From Mesorhizobium escarrei (GTDB taxonomy: Bacteria; Pseudomonadota; Alphaproteobacteria; Rhizobiales; Rhizobiaceae), in contig NZ_CAKXZT010000152.1 of the NCBI RefSeq assembly GCF_935825525.1, forward strand, positions 157,843-221,842: DNA of 64,000 bases, read 5' to 3'. The number at the start of each line of letters is the position of its first letter. Position 1 is the stretch's first letter. Made by a program: the position numbers and the translations under genes. Shown one piece after another: positions 8,820 through 18,800 of this stretch. Under the pieces are notes generated by a model. The model was not told the DNA's origin. It searched no databases and was given only the letters and a program-made list of their open reading frames with translations.

Positions 8820-8910
8820 TAAGTCGGGCTCGATTTTTTGAAGCGTAATGCGTAAATTCAAGGTCTTAGAGAGTCTTTGCGCGTTCCAAGGGCGCGGCAC
8901 TCCTAGGACT
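8820..8910. repeat. Intergenic palindromic repeat, family A, decayed copy
   Basis: Contains GTCGGGCTCGATTTTTTGAAGCGTAATGCG, broken up here for length: GTCGGGCTCGATTTT then TTGAAGCGTAATGCG. It is followed by TAAATTCAAGGTCTTAGAG and a GCGTTCCAAGGGCGC inverted segment. The block order matches copies at 3901 and 46163, but the first palindrome is eroded. It sits in the leader of hspQ. Confidence 0.5.
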
Positions 8911-8924
8911 TAGTGGTGAGTACG

Positions 8925-9251
8925 ATGATGAAAACAGCCAAATTCTCGATCGGACAGGTGGTTCGCCACCGGCTGTTTCCGTTCCGCGGCATCATTTTTG
9001 ATGTCGACCCGCAATTCGCGAACACCGACGAATGGTACGAGGCGATCCCCGCGGATGTGCGGCCGCGCAAGGATCAGCCCTTCTACCACTTGCTCGCCGA
9101 GAATTCGGAAACGGAATACATCGCCTATGTGTCTGAGCAGAACCTGCTCGAGGATCAGTCTGGCGAACCGGTGCGGCATCCGGAGATCGGCGAGATGTTC
9201 GACAAGAGGCCGGACGGCCGCTACGAGCCGAGACGCCAGTCAAGACATTGA
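8925..9251 (+). CDS. hspQ: Heat shock protein HspQ
   Basis: A 108-residue YccV-like/hemimethylated-DNA-binding domain protein. It shows KFSIGQVVRHRLFPFRGII at the N-terminus and QPFYHLLAEN plus YVSEQNLL in the middle, all hallmark HspQ segments. In E. coli, HspQ modulates Lon specificity and DnaA stability. The chosen ATG at 8925 follows a GGTGAG ribosome-binding site. An upstream GTG at 8913 would add four residues. The gene ends just before a strong bidirectional terminator. Confidence 0.92.
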   Translation: MMKTAKFSIGQVVRHRLFPFRGIIFDVDPQFANTDEWYEAIPADVRPRKDQPFYHLLAENSETEYIAYVSEQNLLEDQSGEPVRHPEIGEMFDKRPDGRYEPRRQSRH

Positions 9252-9298
9252 CCTGACGGATTGCGGGCCTGATGGGATCAGAAATGGCCGGCCGGAAC

Positions 9299-9327
9299 AA
9301 AAAAGCGGGGCATGGCCCCGCTTTTTT
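9299..9327. terminator. Bidirectional rho-independent terminator
   Basis: A GCGGGGC stem (9305-9311), ATG loop and GCCCCGC stem (9315-9321), flanked by six A on the left and six T on the right. It lies between convergent hspQ and the IalB-family gene and can terminate both. Confidence 0.93.
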
Positions 9328-9367
9328 GTTGGCTGGAGAAAATTGTCTTATTCGCCCTGAGGGGCGA

Positions 9368-9997
9368 TCAGTTGGCGGTCTTCGCTTTGTCCTGCTCTTC
9401 CTTGAGCTTCTTGGCGAAGTCCTGATTGTTCTTGGCAACGAAATCCTGAAGCTTCTTCTGCCGATCCTCGATGTCCGACTGCTGCAGCGGCGGCCCGTCG
9501 AAGGCGCCGCTGAAGCCGGTCAGCGCGATCTTGATCGGGTTCGGCTGGTTCTGGAAATTGACCGAGGTCAGCGTCAGGTTCGAACCCTTCTTGAAAGAGG
9601 CGACGAGCTGGTCGGTCAGCGGCACTTCCGCCACGCAGCGGTCGGGGAAGCAGATCACATAATCGAGCTTCTGCGCCTTCCCGGTATCGATTTGAAGGCC
9701 GATGCCTGGAGGAACCAGGCGACCGGTCGGAACCGTCACCTGGAACACCTTGCGGTTTATCTTGCCCTTCAATTCGATCAGGCTGACGCCGGTGACGAGC
9801 TGGCCGTTACCGGCTGTGGTGATGTTCTGGACATTGCAGATGTCGACGTCTTCCTGCTTGGTGCAGGCTTTGAACCAACCCTGCGGAATCTGCTGTTGCT
9901 GTTGCGCAAGAGCTGCTGGAAGTTGTGCGCCCAGAAAGCCGACCACGCCAGCGGCCAGGACCGACAGGCGGTACGCGTTGCTGTTCAGGCTCGTCAT
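9368..9997 (-). CDS. Invasion-associated locus B (IalB) family protein
   Basis: A 209-residue exported protein. The signal peptide (residues 8-32) ends at ALAQ and is followed by a glutamine run. Family features include GWFKACTKQEDVDICNVQN, the VTVPTGRLVPPGIGLQID segment and CFPDRCVAEVPL, with two cysteine pairs likely disulphide-bonded. The C-terminal 40 residues are Lys/Gln/Asp-rich and probably helical. IalB was described in Bartonella invasion, but relatives are widespread in free-living Rhizobiales and the role here is unknown. The second ATG (9997) is preferred because GAGGAA lies 9 bp before it, whereas the upstream GTG lies only 0-2 bp after it. Confidence 0.9.
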   Translation of the reverse strand: MTSLNSNAYRLSVLAAGVVGFLGAQLPAALAQQQQQIPQGWFKACTKQEDVDICNVQNITTAGNGQLVTGVSLIELKGKINRKVFQVTVPTGRLVPPGIGLQIDTGKAQKLDYVICFPDRCVAEVPLTDQLVASFKKGSNLTLTSVNFQNQPNPIKIALTGFSGAFDGPPLQQSDIEDRQKKLQDFVAKNNQDFAKKLKEEQDKAKTAN

Positions 9998-10229
9998 TTC
10001 GTGCACTTCCTCTCAAATGATCCCGGGACCGGCTTCTTCGCGCCGTGTGGTCCAGCTACCTGTTGCCGAAATGAGGCAACAGAATGACTTCGGACGGCGT
10101 GTTACACTGCAAGCGGTGCCGAATCCAGCCCGATACTCGCAATTCTTGAGCTCGCGATTAGCCGGGAGGCGGCCGGCTCATGTTAGGGTGCGCTCCGAAT
10201 CATCAAGCCGACCCAGTAAGGAGACGGTC

Positions 10230-12044
10230 ATGGGCCGCGTTCTTGTTTGGCTGATCGCCGCGATTATCACCCTTTCGCTTCAGCCAGCTTTGTCGGAGCC
10301 GAAACACGCGATCGCCATGCAGGGCGAGCCGGCGCTGCCGGCCGACTATGCGCATTTCAACTACGTCAATCCCGATGCTCCGAAGGGCGGCAGCATCACC
10401 TATTGCGTCGTTGGCAGCTTCGACAATCTCAACCCGTTCATCCTGAAAAGCCTGCGCACGACGGCACGCGGCATCATCGACAGGATCTTCGGCAATCTCG
10501 TCTTCGAGCCGTTGATGCAGCGCAATGACGATGAGGCCTTTAGTCTCTACGGCCTGCTTGCCGACACTGCCGACATGGATCCAGAGCGCAGGAGCATCGA
10601 ATTCCATCTCGATCCGAGGGCCAAGTGGTCTGATGGCCAACCGGTGACTGCGGAAGACGTGCTGTTCACTTACGACGTCTTTACCGAGAAAGGCCGGCCA
10701 CCCTACAGCGCCCGTATGAGCATGGTCGCCAAACTGGAAAAGACCAGCGACCGCAGCGTGCGCTTTACATTCAACGACAAGGCTAATCGCGAGACTCCGT
10801 TGGTCATCGCGATGACGCCGATCGTGCCGAAGCACGCTTTCGACAAGGAGACCTTCGACAGGACCACGCTGAAACCTGTGATCGGCAGCGGCCCCTACAC
10901 CGTGGCGCACGTGGCGCCTGGCCAGCGCATCGTGTTCAAGCGCAACGCAGATTATTGGGGCAAGGACATCCCCGCCAAGCGCGGTTTCGACAATTACGAC
11001 CAGATCACCATCGAATATTTCCTCAACGCCAACGCCAAGCTGGAAGCTTTCAAGAAAGGCATCTGCGCTATCGCTGACGACAGCGATCCGGTCAAGCGCG
11101 AGCGCGATCTCGACTTCCCGGCCTTCCACAAGGGCGACGTGATCGCCGAAACGTTCGACACCGGCATCCCGCCAGTGGTGACCGGGTTCCTGTTCAACAC
11201 ACGGCTGCAGAAGTTCTCCAATCCGGTGGTTCGACGCGCGCTCGGCATGCTCTACGACTTCGAATGGGCCAACAAGAACTTGTTTGGCGGCAAGTACATG
11301 CGCACCATGAGCTATTGGCAGAATTCCGAGTTGTCGGCACTCGGCCATCCGGCCGACGACAGGGAAAAGGCGCTCCTGGCACCCTACCCGGGTCGTGTGC
11401 CAGCCGATGTCATGGACGGCACCTGGCGGCCACCTGTCACCGACGGCTCGGGCCAGGACCGCAAGGTGCTGAAAGCTGCCTTCGACATATTCAAGGGCGC
11501 GGGCTATGCCTTGCAGGATGGAGTGATGCTCGATCCCGAGGGGAAACCCTTCGGCTTCGAGATCCTGACCGCCTCCCAGAACGAGGAGCGCCTTGCAGCC
11601 ATCTACCAGCGCACGCTTGCGAAGATCGGCATCGATGTCACCATCCGCAGCCTTGACGGCGACCAGATCCAGTCGCGTAAGCAACGTTTCAATTTCGAGG
11701 TGCTGATCGGCGCCAGCGGCTTCGAGAACTCGCTGTCGCCGGGCATCGAGCAGTTCGGGCGCTGGGGATCAGCTGCCGCCAATGCCGAAGGGTCGTTCAA
11801 CCTTGCCGGCGTCGCCGATCCGGCGATAGATGCAGCACTCGAGGCGATGGTCGACGCCCGCAGCCGCGAAGATTATGTTGCCGCCGTCCGGGTCCTCGAC
11901 AGGTTGTTGATCTCCGGCCACTACATGGTTCCGATGCAGCACAACACGCAGCAATGGCTCGCCTACTGGAGCTATCTGGAACATCCGCGAAAGACGCCCA
12001 TTTCAGGTTATCGACTGCCGACATGGTGGCGCAAGCCGAAGTGA
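10230..12044 (+). CDS. Family 5 extracellular solute-binding protein (YejA/oligopeptide type)
   Basis: A 604-residue periplasmic binding protein with a signal peptide ending around QPALSE. SBP_bac_5 features are clear: FNYVNPDAPKGGSITYCVV, the LDPRAKWSDGQPVTAEDVLF motif near residue 130, and IGSGPYTV. The first motif fits YejA-like microcin C/peptide binding proteins. The open frame extends upstream to 9702 across antisense of the IalB gene. The ATG at 10230 follows AAGGAG and is clearly the start. No cognate permease or ATPase is adjacent, so it may serve a transporter encoded elsewhere. A DsbA-like gene follows 23 bp downstream. Confidence 0.92.
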   Translation: MGRVLVWLIAAIITLSLQPALSEPKHAIAMQGEPALPADYAHFNYVNPDAPKGGSITYCVVGSFDNLNPFILKSLRTTARGIIDRIFGNLVFEPLMQRNDDEAFSLYGLLADTADMDPERRSIEFHLDPRAKWSDGQPVTAEDVLFTYDVFTEKGRPPYSARMSMVAKLEKTSDRSVRFTFNDKANRETPLVIAMTPIVPKHAFDKETFDRTTLKPVIGSGPYTVAHVAPGQRIVFKRNADYWGKDIPAKRGFDNYDQITIEYFLNANAKLEAFKKGICAIADDSDPVKRERDLDFPAFHKGDVIAETFDTGIPPVVTGFLFNTRLQKFSNPVVRRALGMLYDFEWANKNLFGGKYMRTMSYWQNSELSALGHPADDREKALLAPYPGRVPADVMDGTWRPPVTDGSGQDRKVLKAAFDIFKGAGYALQDGVMLDPEGKPFGFEILTASQNEERLAAIYQRTLAKIGIDVTIRSLDGDQIQSRKQRFNFEVLIGASGFENSLSPGIEQFGRWGSAAANAEGSFNLAGVADPAIDAALEAMVDARSREDYVAAVRVLDRLLISGHYMVPMQHNTQQWLAYWSYLEHPRKTPISGYRLPTWWRKPK

Positions 12045-12067
12045 CCTCTTCGGAACAGGAGATCAAG

Positions 12068-12748
12068 ATGAGCGACGAGAAGTCGATTACCGTCGATGTG
12101 GTCTCCGACGTCGTCTGCCCTTGGTGCTTCATCGGCCAGAAGCGGCTCGACAAGGCGATCGCCGCGGCAAACGATGTCGACGTGCATATTCGCTGGCGAC
12201 CGTTCCAGCTCGACCCAACCATCCCGCCCGAAGGCAAGGATCGCCGCGACTACTTGACGGCCAAATTCGGCAGCGACGAACGCATCCGCGAGATCCACGC
12301 TCGCATCGAGCCATTGGGCGAAGCCGAGGGAATCAACTTCGCGTTCGCTGCCATCAAGGTTGCGCCCAACACACTGGACGCGCACCGCGTCATCCGCTGG
12401 GCTGGTGCCGCCGGCGAGGTCATGCAGAACCGGCTGGTGCGACGTCTGTTCCAGTTGAATTTCGAGGAAGGCGCCAATCTCGGCGACCATGTCGTACTGA
12501 TCAACGCCGCCCGCGAGGCCGGCATGGATGCGTCCGTCGTCGAGACGCTTTTGCCGACGGACGCCGATGTCGAGGCGGTGCGCACCGAAATCGCCACCGC
12601 TTCGCGCATGGGCATCACGGGCGTGCCGTGCTTCCTGCTTGAGCGCAAATATGCGGTGATGGGCGCGCAAGACGTTGACACGCTCACCGACGCCATTCGC
12701 CAGGTTGCGGCGGCCAAGGCGCGGGGCGAACTGGAGAAAGCGAACTGA
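12068..12748 (+). CDS. FrnE-like DsbA-family thiol oxidoreductase
   Basis: A 226-residue thioredoxin-fold protein with the active-site motif VCPWCFIGQKRL near residues 17-28. The later GITGVPCFLLERKYAVMGAQ segment contains the conserved cis-proline. No signal peptide is seen, so it probably acts in the cytoplasm as FrnE/2-hydroxychromene-2-carboxylate isomerase-like proteins do. A GGAG ribosome-binding site precedes the ATG. It follows the binding-protein gene closely and may be cotranscribed. The substrate is unknown. Confidence 0.9.
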   Translation: MSDEKSITVDVVSDVVCPWCFIGQKRLDKAIAAANDVDVHIRWRPFQLDPTIPPEGKDRRDYLTAKFGSDERIREIHARIEPLGEAEGINFAFAAIKVAPNTLDAHRVIRWAGAAGEVMQNRLVRRLFQLNFEEGANLGDHVVLINAAREAGMDASVVETLLPTDADVEAVRTEIATASRMGITGVPCFLLERKYAVMGAQDVDTLTDAIRQVAAAKARGELEKAN

Positions 12749-13243
12749 TAGACGCCATTCCATAGGCGCGTTTGTTGACATCGCCACAGCAGCCCTCCGG
12801 TCACTTTCCGGGTGCCGCCAGGTCGATATGGCAACAAAGATGACGACGCGTCTTTGCGTCCGTTCGTCTTCCGCAGGACAAAAATCGGCTGATCGACCAC
12901 GCTCTTGCCATAACAAAACTGTGCAAAAACCCTTCCCTTGGGGAAGATACTGGCGCCCGCGTACATGAACCAGCAACTAATTGATATTATACAGATAATA
13001 TGCTTCGACAGCGACAGCGCATGGCGTTGCCGCTGTTGCTTAATAGCAACGGCTAGCGGTTCAATCCCTCGCAGGCCGAGAAAAAATAATTGAAAATGAT
13101 CAATTGGTGTTACTGTCTGTAACAAAACTAAAAGAGGTTTGGGCGGGATTGTGATTCGGGTCGGTAGACCAGATCGACATTCAATATCGGAAAAATGGCT
13201 CCGCGGTGCCGCAAGGCCGCCGCTCCTGACACCGGTTTCCTCG
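12749..13243. other. AT-rich intergenic region
   Basis: No convincing gene. It holds a hairpin near 13006-13037 (GCGACAGCG / CGCTGTTGC arms), an AT-rich stretch around 12975-13000, and an inverted repeat at 13109-13123. It is the likely promoter/leader of the ABC exporter. The alternative TTG start at 13139 for that gene also lies here. Confidence 0.5.
13109..13123. promoter_or_regulatory. Possible operator, GTTAC-N5-GTAAC
   Basis: A perfect 5-bp inverted repeat with a 5-bp spacer, in the AT-rich leader about 120 bp before the ABC exporter ATG. The spacing is typical of a dimeric regulator site, but no regulator gene is adjacent. Confidence 0.3.
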
Positions 13244-15148
13244 ATGCGCAGCTTCTGGGGACTGATGCGGGCCTACTGGTTCTCGGACCGCTGGGTGGAG
13301 GCCTGGACGCTGACGCTGGTCATCGCGCTGTTTACCGCGCTCTCCAGCAAGGCTGGCGTCTGGTTCGCCGAAGCATCCGGGGAACTGGTCAACTCTATTG
13401 CCTTTTACCATGATGCCGCGAACACCACGCCGCTCGCATCGCTGCTCACCAACGCCGGCGTGCTCATCCTTCTGGTCGTGCTCAAGGACGCGGGCTTTAC
13501 CGGCATCCGCACTTTTGTTTCGGCGACGCTGCATCGCAAATGGCGCGGTTGGCTGGACAGCCGTTTCAACGCAGCGCTTCTCGACACCAATCACACGCAT
13601 TTCCATGCTCAGCACGGTTCCTCCGGTGCTGCTGCTCCCGACAACATCGACCAGCGCGTCCAGGAGTCGATCAAGGACATGACCGGCGGAGCCATCGGCC
13701 TCGCCATGGGGGTCATGGCTGTCGGCACATCGCTTTATTTCGTCGGCCGGAAACTGCTTGAAACCTCGGCAGAGGTGAAAGGGCTGGAGTTCCTCGGCAG
13801 CTATGGCAGCGCGGTCCTGGCATTTCTGGCGGTCGCCATATACGTGCCGCTGAACACCTGGATCGCGGTGAAGCTCGGCAGGTTGCTGGAACGGCTCAAC
13901 ATCCGGATGCAGCAGTCCGAAGGCAGTTATCGCGGCGAACTGACCACGTTCCTGCGCCGCAGTTTCCACGTCGCCGCCTCACAGGGCGAGAATGTGCAAA
14001 AGACGATGCACGACCGGCTTTATGTCGACATCGACCGTACCTGGGCAAGGCTGAACATCGTCAACACCAGCTACCGTTCTTTCGAGCTGGTCTACACTTT
14101 CATCGGCGCCCGCATTGTCGCCTATGCGCCGGGCCTGGTGCCCTACATCCACAACCGTTTCGACCTCAAGGGCTACATAACCGGCTCCGAGATGGTCAAC
14201 TCGCTCATCGGTCAATGTTCGTGGTTCATCCATGTCATGCCTTCCATTGCGGCGCTGCGCGCCAACAGCCAACGCGTGACCGAACTCGCCAACGCGATCG
14301 AAAACGTCCAACACCCGCAGGACTTCTACAGTCTCACCGGTTGTTCCGATTTCCGCTACGACCGTCAGAACCCGGTTTTCGGCTTGACCATCCAGAAACT
14401 GGAGCTGACCCATCAGGGCGAGGACGCCACGCCCTTCCTGAGCGCTGCGAATTTGCGCTTCCGGCGTGGCGAGTGGACGTTCCTGAAGGGCGAATCCGGC
14501 TGCGGCAAGACATCGCTGATCAAGGCGATCAACGGTCTGTGGCCCTATGGCCGCGGTACCATCGTCTTCCCGGAAGGGGTCGAGAGTTTCTATGCCGCCC
14601 AAGAGGTCAAGCTGCAGCAGGTCTCGCTGAAGCAACTGGTCTGCCTGCCCGGTTCAGAGCGCGATCACACTGACACGCAGGTTGCATCGGCGCTGCACAA
14701 GGCCGGCCTTGGCGATTTCATCGAACACATGGCCGATGAAAGCCGCGACGGAATGAGCTGGGACCAGGTGCTTTCGGGCGGCCAGAAACAGAAGCTGGTT
14801 GTCGCTCGTATCGTGCTGCAGCAGCCGGGGCTGCTGTTCCTCGACGAGGCGACCGGGGCGCTCGATCCGGAAGGCAAGATTGCTTTCCACCAGGCAATCA
14901 AGGACAATTGTCCAGATGTCACGGTGATCTCGATCATGCACGAGGCCGTGCCGCCAAGGTCGCTTTCAGGCGCCGAATTCTACCACAGCATCGTTGCCAT
15001 CGCGGATGGCGTAGCGACCAAGAAGCCGCTGGCGCCGAGCCTGCCGGTCGAGCTCACCACCATCCTCGCGCACCCCAGACCAGTCGAGGAAACAAGGCCG
15101 GTCGAGGAAAGATGGCTGCGCTTCCCTCGCCGCATAAGGCAGAAATAG
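13244..15148 (+). CDS. SbmA/YddA-type ABC transporter, fused membrane and ATPase domains
   Basis: A 634-residue half-transporter. The N-terminal half has about six membrane segments of the ABC_membrane_2/SbmA-BacA-like domain, including FVSATLHRKWRGWLDSRF and a DNIDQRVQESI motif typical of this group. The C-terminal ATPase has Walker A GESGCGKTS, signature LSGGQKQKLVVARI and Walker B LLFLDEATGALD. It probably acts as a homodimer at the inner membrane. YddA- and BclA-like relatives transport peptides or lipids, and in rhizobia BclA relates to peptide tolerance. That link here is inference. The ATG at 13244 (MRSFWGL) is preferred over a weak upstream TTG at 13139, which would add 35 residues. 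Confidence 0.88.
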   Translation: MRSFWGLMRAYWFSDRWVEAWTLTLVIALFTALSSKAGVWFAEASGELVNSIAFYHDAANTTPLASLLTNAGVLILLVVLKDAGFTGIRTFVSATLHRKWRGWLDSRFNAALLDTNHTHFHAQHGSSGAAAPDNIDQRVQESIKDMTGGAIGLAMGVMAVGTSLYFVGRKLLETSAEVKGLEFLGSYGSAVLAFLAVAIYVPLNTWIAVKLGRLLERLNIRMQQSEGSYRGELTTFLRRSFHVAASQGENVQKTMHDRLYVDIDRTWARLNIVNTSYRSFELVYTFIGARIVAYAPGLVPYIHNRFDLKGYITGSEMVNSLIGQCSWFIHVMPSIAALRANSQRVTELANAIENVQHPQDFYSLTGCSDFRYDRQNPVFGLTIQKLELTHQGEDATPFLSAANLRFRRGEWTFLKGESGCGKTSLIKAINGLWPYGRGTIVFPEGVESFYAAQEVKLQQVSLKQLVCLPGSERDHTDTQVASALHKAGLGDFIEHMADESRDGMSWDQVLSGGQKQKLVVARIVLQQPGLLFLDEATGALDPEGKIAFHQAIKDNCPDVTVISIMHEAVPPRSLSGAEFYHSIVAIADGVATKKPLAPSLPVELTTILAHPRPVEETRPVEERWLRFPRRIRQK

Positions 15149-15191
15149 CGGCGACGAGATATCGTTGGCTCACTCCCGGATTGGTGATCTG

Positions 15192-15222
15192 AAATTGCGG
15201 TCGAGTGGCGCTGCACCATTGC
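15192..15222. repeat. 31-bp imperfect direct repeat, left copy
   Basis: AAATTGCGGTCGAGTGG then CGCTGCACCATTGC. It matches 20302-20332 at 26 of 31 positions by eye, and the two copies bracket the 1472-residue gene. Confidence 0.55.
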
Positions 15223-15278
15223 AAAGGGGCTCGTGCAGAGCATGTCTCGCGTGCGAAGCCCGCGCGACCGGTGAAGCC

Positions 15279-15473
15279 ATGACAAGAAACGAAATTCTTG
15301 CTCTCGTTCCGGCATTTGGTGTCAGCGCATGGGAGCTTCACAATTATGTCAGCCTCACAGGCTGGTGGCTGATTGGCGCGGCGATAGTTCCGGCAGTTGT
15401 CATTGTGCGGGCGTGGAAAGCGGTCGCAGCCATTTCGGTGGCCGCAGCAGCCCTGTGGTTCTACGCCAAATAG
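15279..15473 (+). CDS. Small hydrophobic hypothetical protein
   Basis: A possible 64-residue peptide (MTRNEILALVPAFGV start) with two predicted membrane segments: residues 26-42 (WWLIGAAIVPAVVIV) and 46-61 (AVAAISVAAAALWFY). The composition is what a real small membrane protein would show and is unlike the arginine-rich shadow frames nearby. No strong ribosome-binding site is seen, and the family is not recognised. Function unknown. Confidence 0.4.
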   Translation: MTRNEILALVPAFGVSAWELHNYVSLTGWWLIGAAIVPAVVIVRAWKAVAAISVAAAALWFYAK

Positions 15474-15812
15474 GCATACAGGGCGGTTCTCGATGCCGCC
15501 TGATGCTGAGATCACGGAAATCAGCGACACTTTCGCGGCAGCGTAAGGGTAGCGATGCCCATTTCCTGGAGGAGGTCTGGGTCGATCGATTTACTCCGAA
15601 TGGTAGCGTTGCCATCGGCATGCTAGACCCATTGAGCAGCTGTGCCCCGAACCGGAGGCATGAGAGAATAGCTGAATAGCTTGGGAATGACCGAGGCGTG
15701 CCGCGATGGCCACCAGTAACGGTTGCTACCGAATTTGGAGTAGACGGCACCCCGCAAGCGGGCATTTGCCCCAAGCCTTGGTTATTTCCATGTTCCGGCT
15801 TCAGCACGGGGG
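15474..15812. other. Intergenic, no feature identified
   Basis: I see no credible ORF, tRNA or terminator in this stretch. It precedes the large secreted protein and may hold its promoter. Confidence 0.5.
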
Positions 15813-18800
15813 ATGGTGATGCGCAGATGGAACTCTGGTCTGGCGCTGGCAAAATCGCACTCGACCGCCTTAGCTAATGACGCCCAAAAGGGGCGATGGG
15901 AAGGGCGCTTAGCGACAGCCCTGCTCCGGACTTTCGGGATGGTCGTCGTCGCCCTATTCGTAGGCACACCTGGTCTAGCTCTGGCGGACGAGGTGCCGGG
16001 AGAGTTCCTGGGCAGGTGGAGCACACGATGCAGCGACACAAATGCGCCGAAGATCGAGATGGCCGCGAACAGCATCGCAATCACCGTCGGCGGCAAGACC
16101 TACCGATATACCGGGATTAACGCGAGCCGCACTTTGTATGGCGGCGTAAAGGCCGACGGCAACCGCGTCTGGCTCCCGACCAGCAAGCGGCCCGGACGGA
16201 AATTCGCCTTCGTAGCTGCCCCGCCCCCCTTTGGAGCTGAGGGCCCTATGGTGCTCGAGGAGGGAGTGCCGGAGGAGTCCGACGAGATCAGGTCCATATT
16301 TGGAGCACAATTCCGTCGCTGCAAGCTCGGCCTTCGGGCCTCGGCGCAGCAGCAGCTTATGCAACCAGATGGGCCAGCGACCGTCGCGGCCGGCGACGGT
16401 CAGATGGCAAGCTGCAGCAGCGGCATCGTAAGGGGCTTGAAACCCGGAGGGGACGGGTTCCTGGCCGTAAGGGCCGGGCCGGGAACAAGCCACCACATGC
16501 TGGACCGCCTTCACAACGGAGAACCGGTGTGGCTCTGCGACCAGCGCGGCGACTGGGTGGGGATCGCCTACGGCCGCGAGGATTGCGGCACCGAAGGCTC
16601 GGGACCGGAGCACCCTTACACTGGATCTTGTCGCGCCGGGTGGGCTCACGGGCGATGGATCGAAATGGTGGCGGGGCCCACGTCCGTCGAGGCCGGGCGG
16701 GGACCGAGTTTTGACTGCGCTCGCGCGAGAACACCCCCTGAACAGGCGATTTGCGAATCGGCTGAATTGAGCCAGCTCGATGTGAAAATGTCGGCGGCTT
16801 TTGAAGCCGCGCTTTTCGCAACCGTCAACCAGTCGGAAACTGAAGCGGCCCGTAGTGCGCAAAGAGATTTTATGGCGCAACGTGATCGCTGTGGTTCCGA
16901 CAGCGCGTGTCTGACGCAAGCATACAGTGAGCGGCTCTCTGCGCTGGCGGCCGCGGCAAGCCCGGTCCTCGGGCAGGAAGCTAACGCGAGCGGCTCGCCG
17001 TCTTCCCAAACTGCCGGTCTTGCCGCTCTGCGCGGCCTTCCGGCGGGCATCAAGAGCATAAGCTTCGATGACTTCAATGGTATCCCGTTGTTTGGCCCTG
17101 CCGATCGGGCTTCCTTCCCCGTTTTCTTGACCCTGGTCAAGCTCGGAACAATGCCTCAGTTTCTTGAGCAGAATGAGTGCACGGTCGTTCGTGCGCTTTT
17201 CACCCCTGAGTTCATTGCGCAGTTCGCCCGTCCCTATGAGTGCGCCGGCGACAGGCTCATCTGGCTCGGCGCGGACGAATTCGCCACCGCCGAGGCCAGG
17301 CGAAGCTTCCACGACAAGTATGGAAAGATGGTGCTAGCGCTTGCGCCGAAGCTGCCGCTGACCATTGCCTTCGTCGATGACATTGCGCTTGGCCTCTACG
17401 ACGAGGCGAAGACGGGATTCCCTGTCGGTGGGTACAGCAACCAGTTCGGGTCGATGGGGGAACCCTCGAGCATCGCCGTCGATCTGAGCAGGGACGTCCC
17501 CACCTGGTTGAACGTTTCTTTCTTTCCCAATTTCGAGTGGCCGGAGCCATTTCTGCCTATGAAAAGCGCGGACGCGGCGCGCGATTTCATTGCTGAAGTG
17601 AACTCCTGGCCATATGCGGAACACAACTCTCCTATGCCCGCGGCGACCGGCCAACGTACGGTGCGCCGAGTTACGGTGCTTGAATTTGCTTCCTTCGACC
17701 CGAAAACCGCGCGCTTGGAGTTCAGTCTCAACGCCCTCAGCCTCCACAATCTCGATCTGACGCGAAAGCTTTATGATTTCCCGGTGACCAAGCCGATCAA
17801 CTCTTTCTCATCGGGAGATATCCCCGAACGGCTCGTGGTCGCGTCGCCTGTACCGCTGGACGAGTTCTATCTTAACCTCAGGATTGTTGGCGAGGCCGGC
17901 GAGAACGCGCCCGAAAAGGTATGGGCACGTTTGGTGGAACTTGTCGCGCATCGCGACAGGGAGTTCTGGAGTCGGCCCGGGAAATCGAAAGAGGTTCTTT
18001 CCCACGACAACGCGCGGCGTCCTTTTTTTGACAATGGTGAGGATGGCGCGGTTTCCACCGCCTTCAAGCGCTGGGCGATAGCCTACGCGGCTGGTTTACC
18101 CGACGAAATCGAGCTTGTTGGCGACTATACGAACGTAAGCATCGATCGCGACGGGCATTATACTTTTCAAGCGCTGAAAGCCAACGGGGGTCCCGGAATC
18201 TACTCCGGTGCTATCGCGGCGATCGGGCTGCAATCCGACCAGGTTGTGAGTGTCAGCGGCTTCGACAATCTGCTTCTCACACTGCCCAATCGACCTGATT
18301 TCTATGTCCTCGACGTGGACGGCGAGACCATGCTTCCGTTCGCTGGCCGCAGGCTGCTGTGGAAAGCCGTTTTCAAGACCGGTCCGCGGCAATCGGTCAG
18401 CGCCGAAGCAAGCAAGGCGCTTCTTCTTCATCTCGAGCCGATATCCCTGATTCTGGAGGAGCAAGGCGTCGAGATCGCGCGCCAGACCTTTGAGGCCGTT
18501 CCCCGGCTGGATGGCGGCTTTTCGGTTGATGCGCCCGCCTCGCCCGCCGGCGCGGCGCTGTTCGATGCTCCCGTCGCCCTTTCTGGCGGCTTGACCAATA
18601 CCCTTGTTGCGGCTGCGCTTGATCCGACCCAGACGGATGACGCCTTCGAGAGGCTGGTCATTCAGCGCTGGCACCTGGAACAGAAAGGTGAGCCGTTTGG
18701 CGGTCGGTTCTTCGTCGAAGGCAAGCGCCTTCCTGGCACAGAGGAAGCACGCGCCTTGTTTCCGGATTTCGCTGCTTGGGCCCGCGCCCGCATTCCCGCG

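Noticed and set aside
9702..10229. Upstream extension of the YejA-like ORF
   Set aside because: It runs antisense to the IalB gene. A clear ribosome-binding site and signal peptide mark 10230 as the start.
10203..11684. 493-codon minus-strand frame
   Set aside because: It is the antisense of the binding-protein gene, with a composition typical of GC-rich shadow frames.
13051..13078. GGTTCAATCCCTCGC resembling a tRNA T-arm
   Set aside because: No acceptor, D or anticodon arm can be formed around it, so it looks like a chance match.
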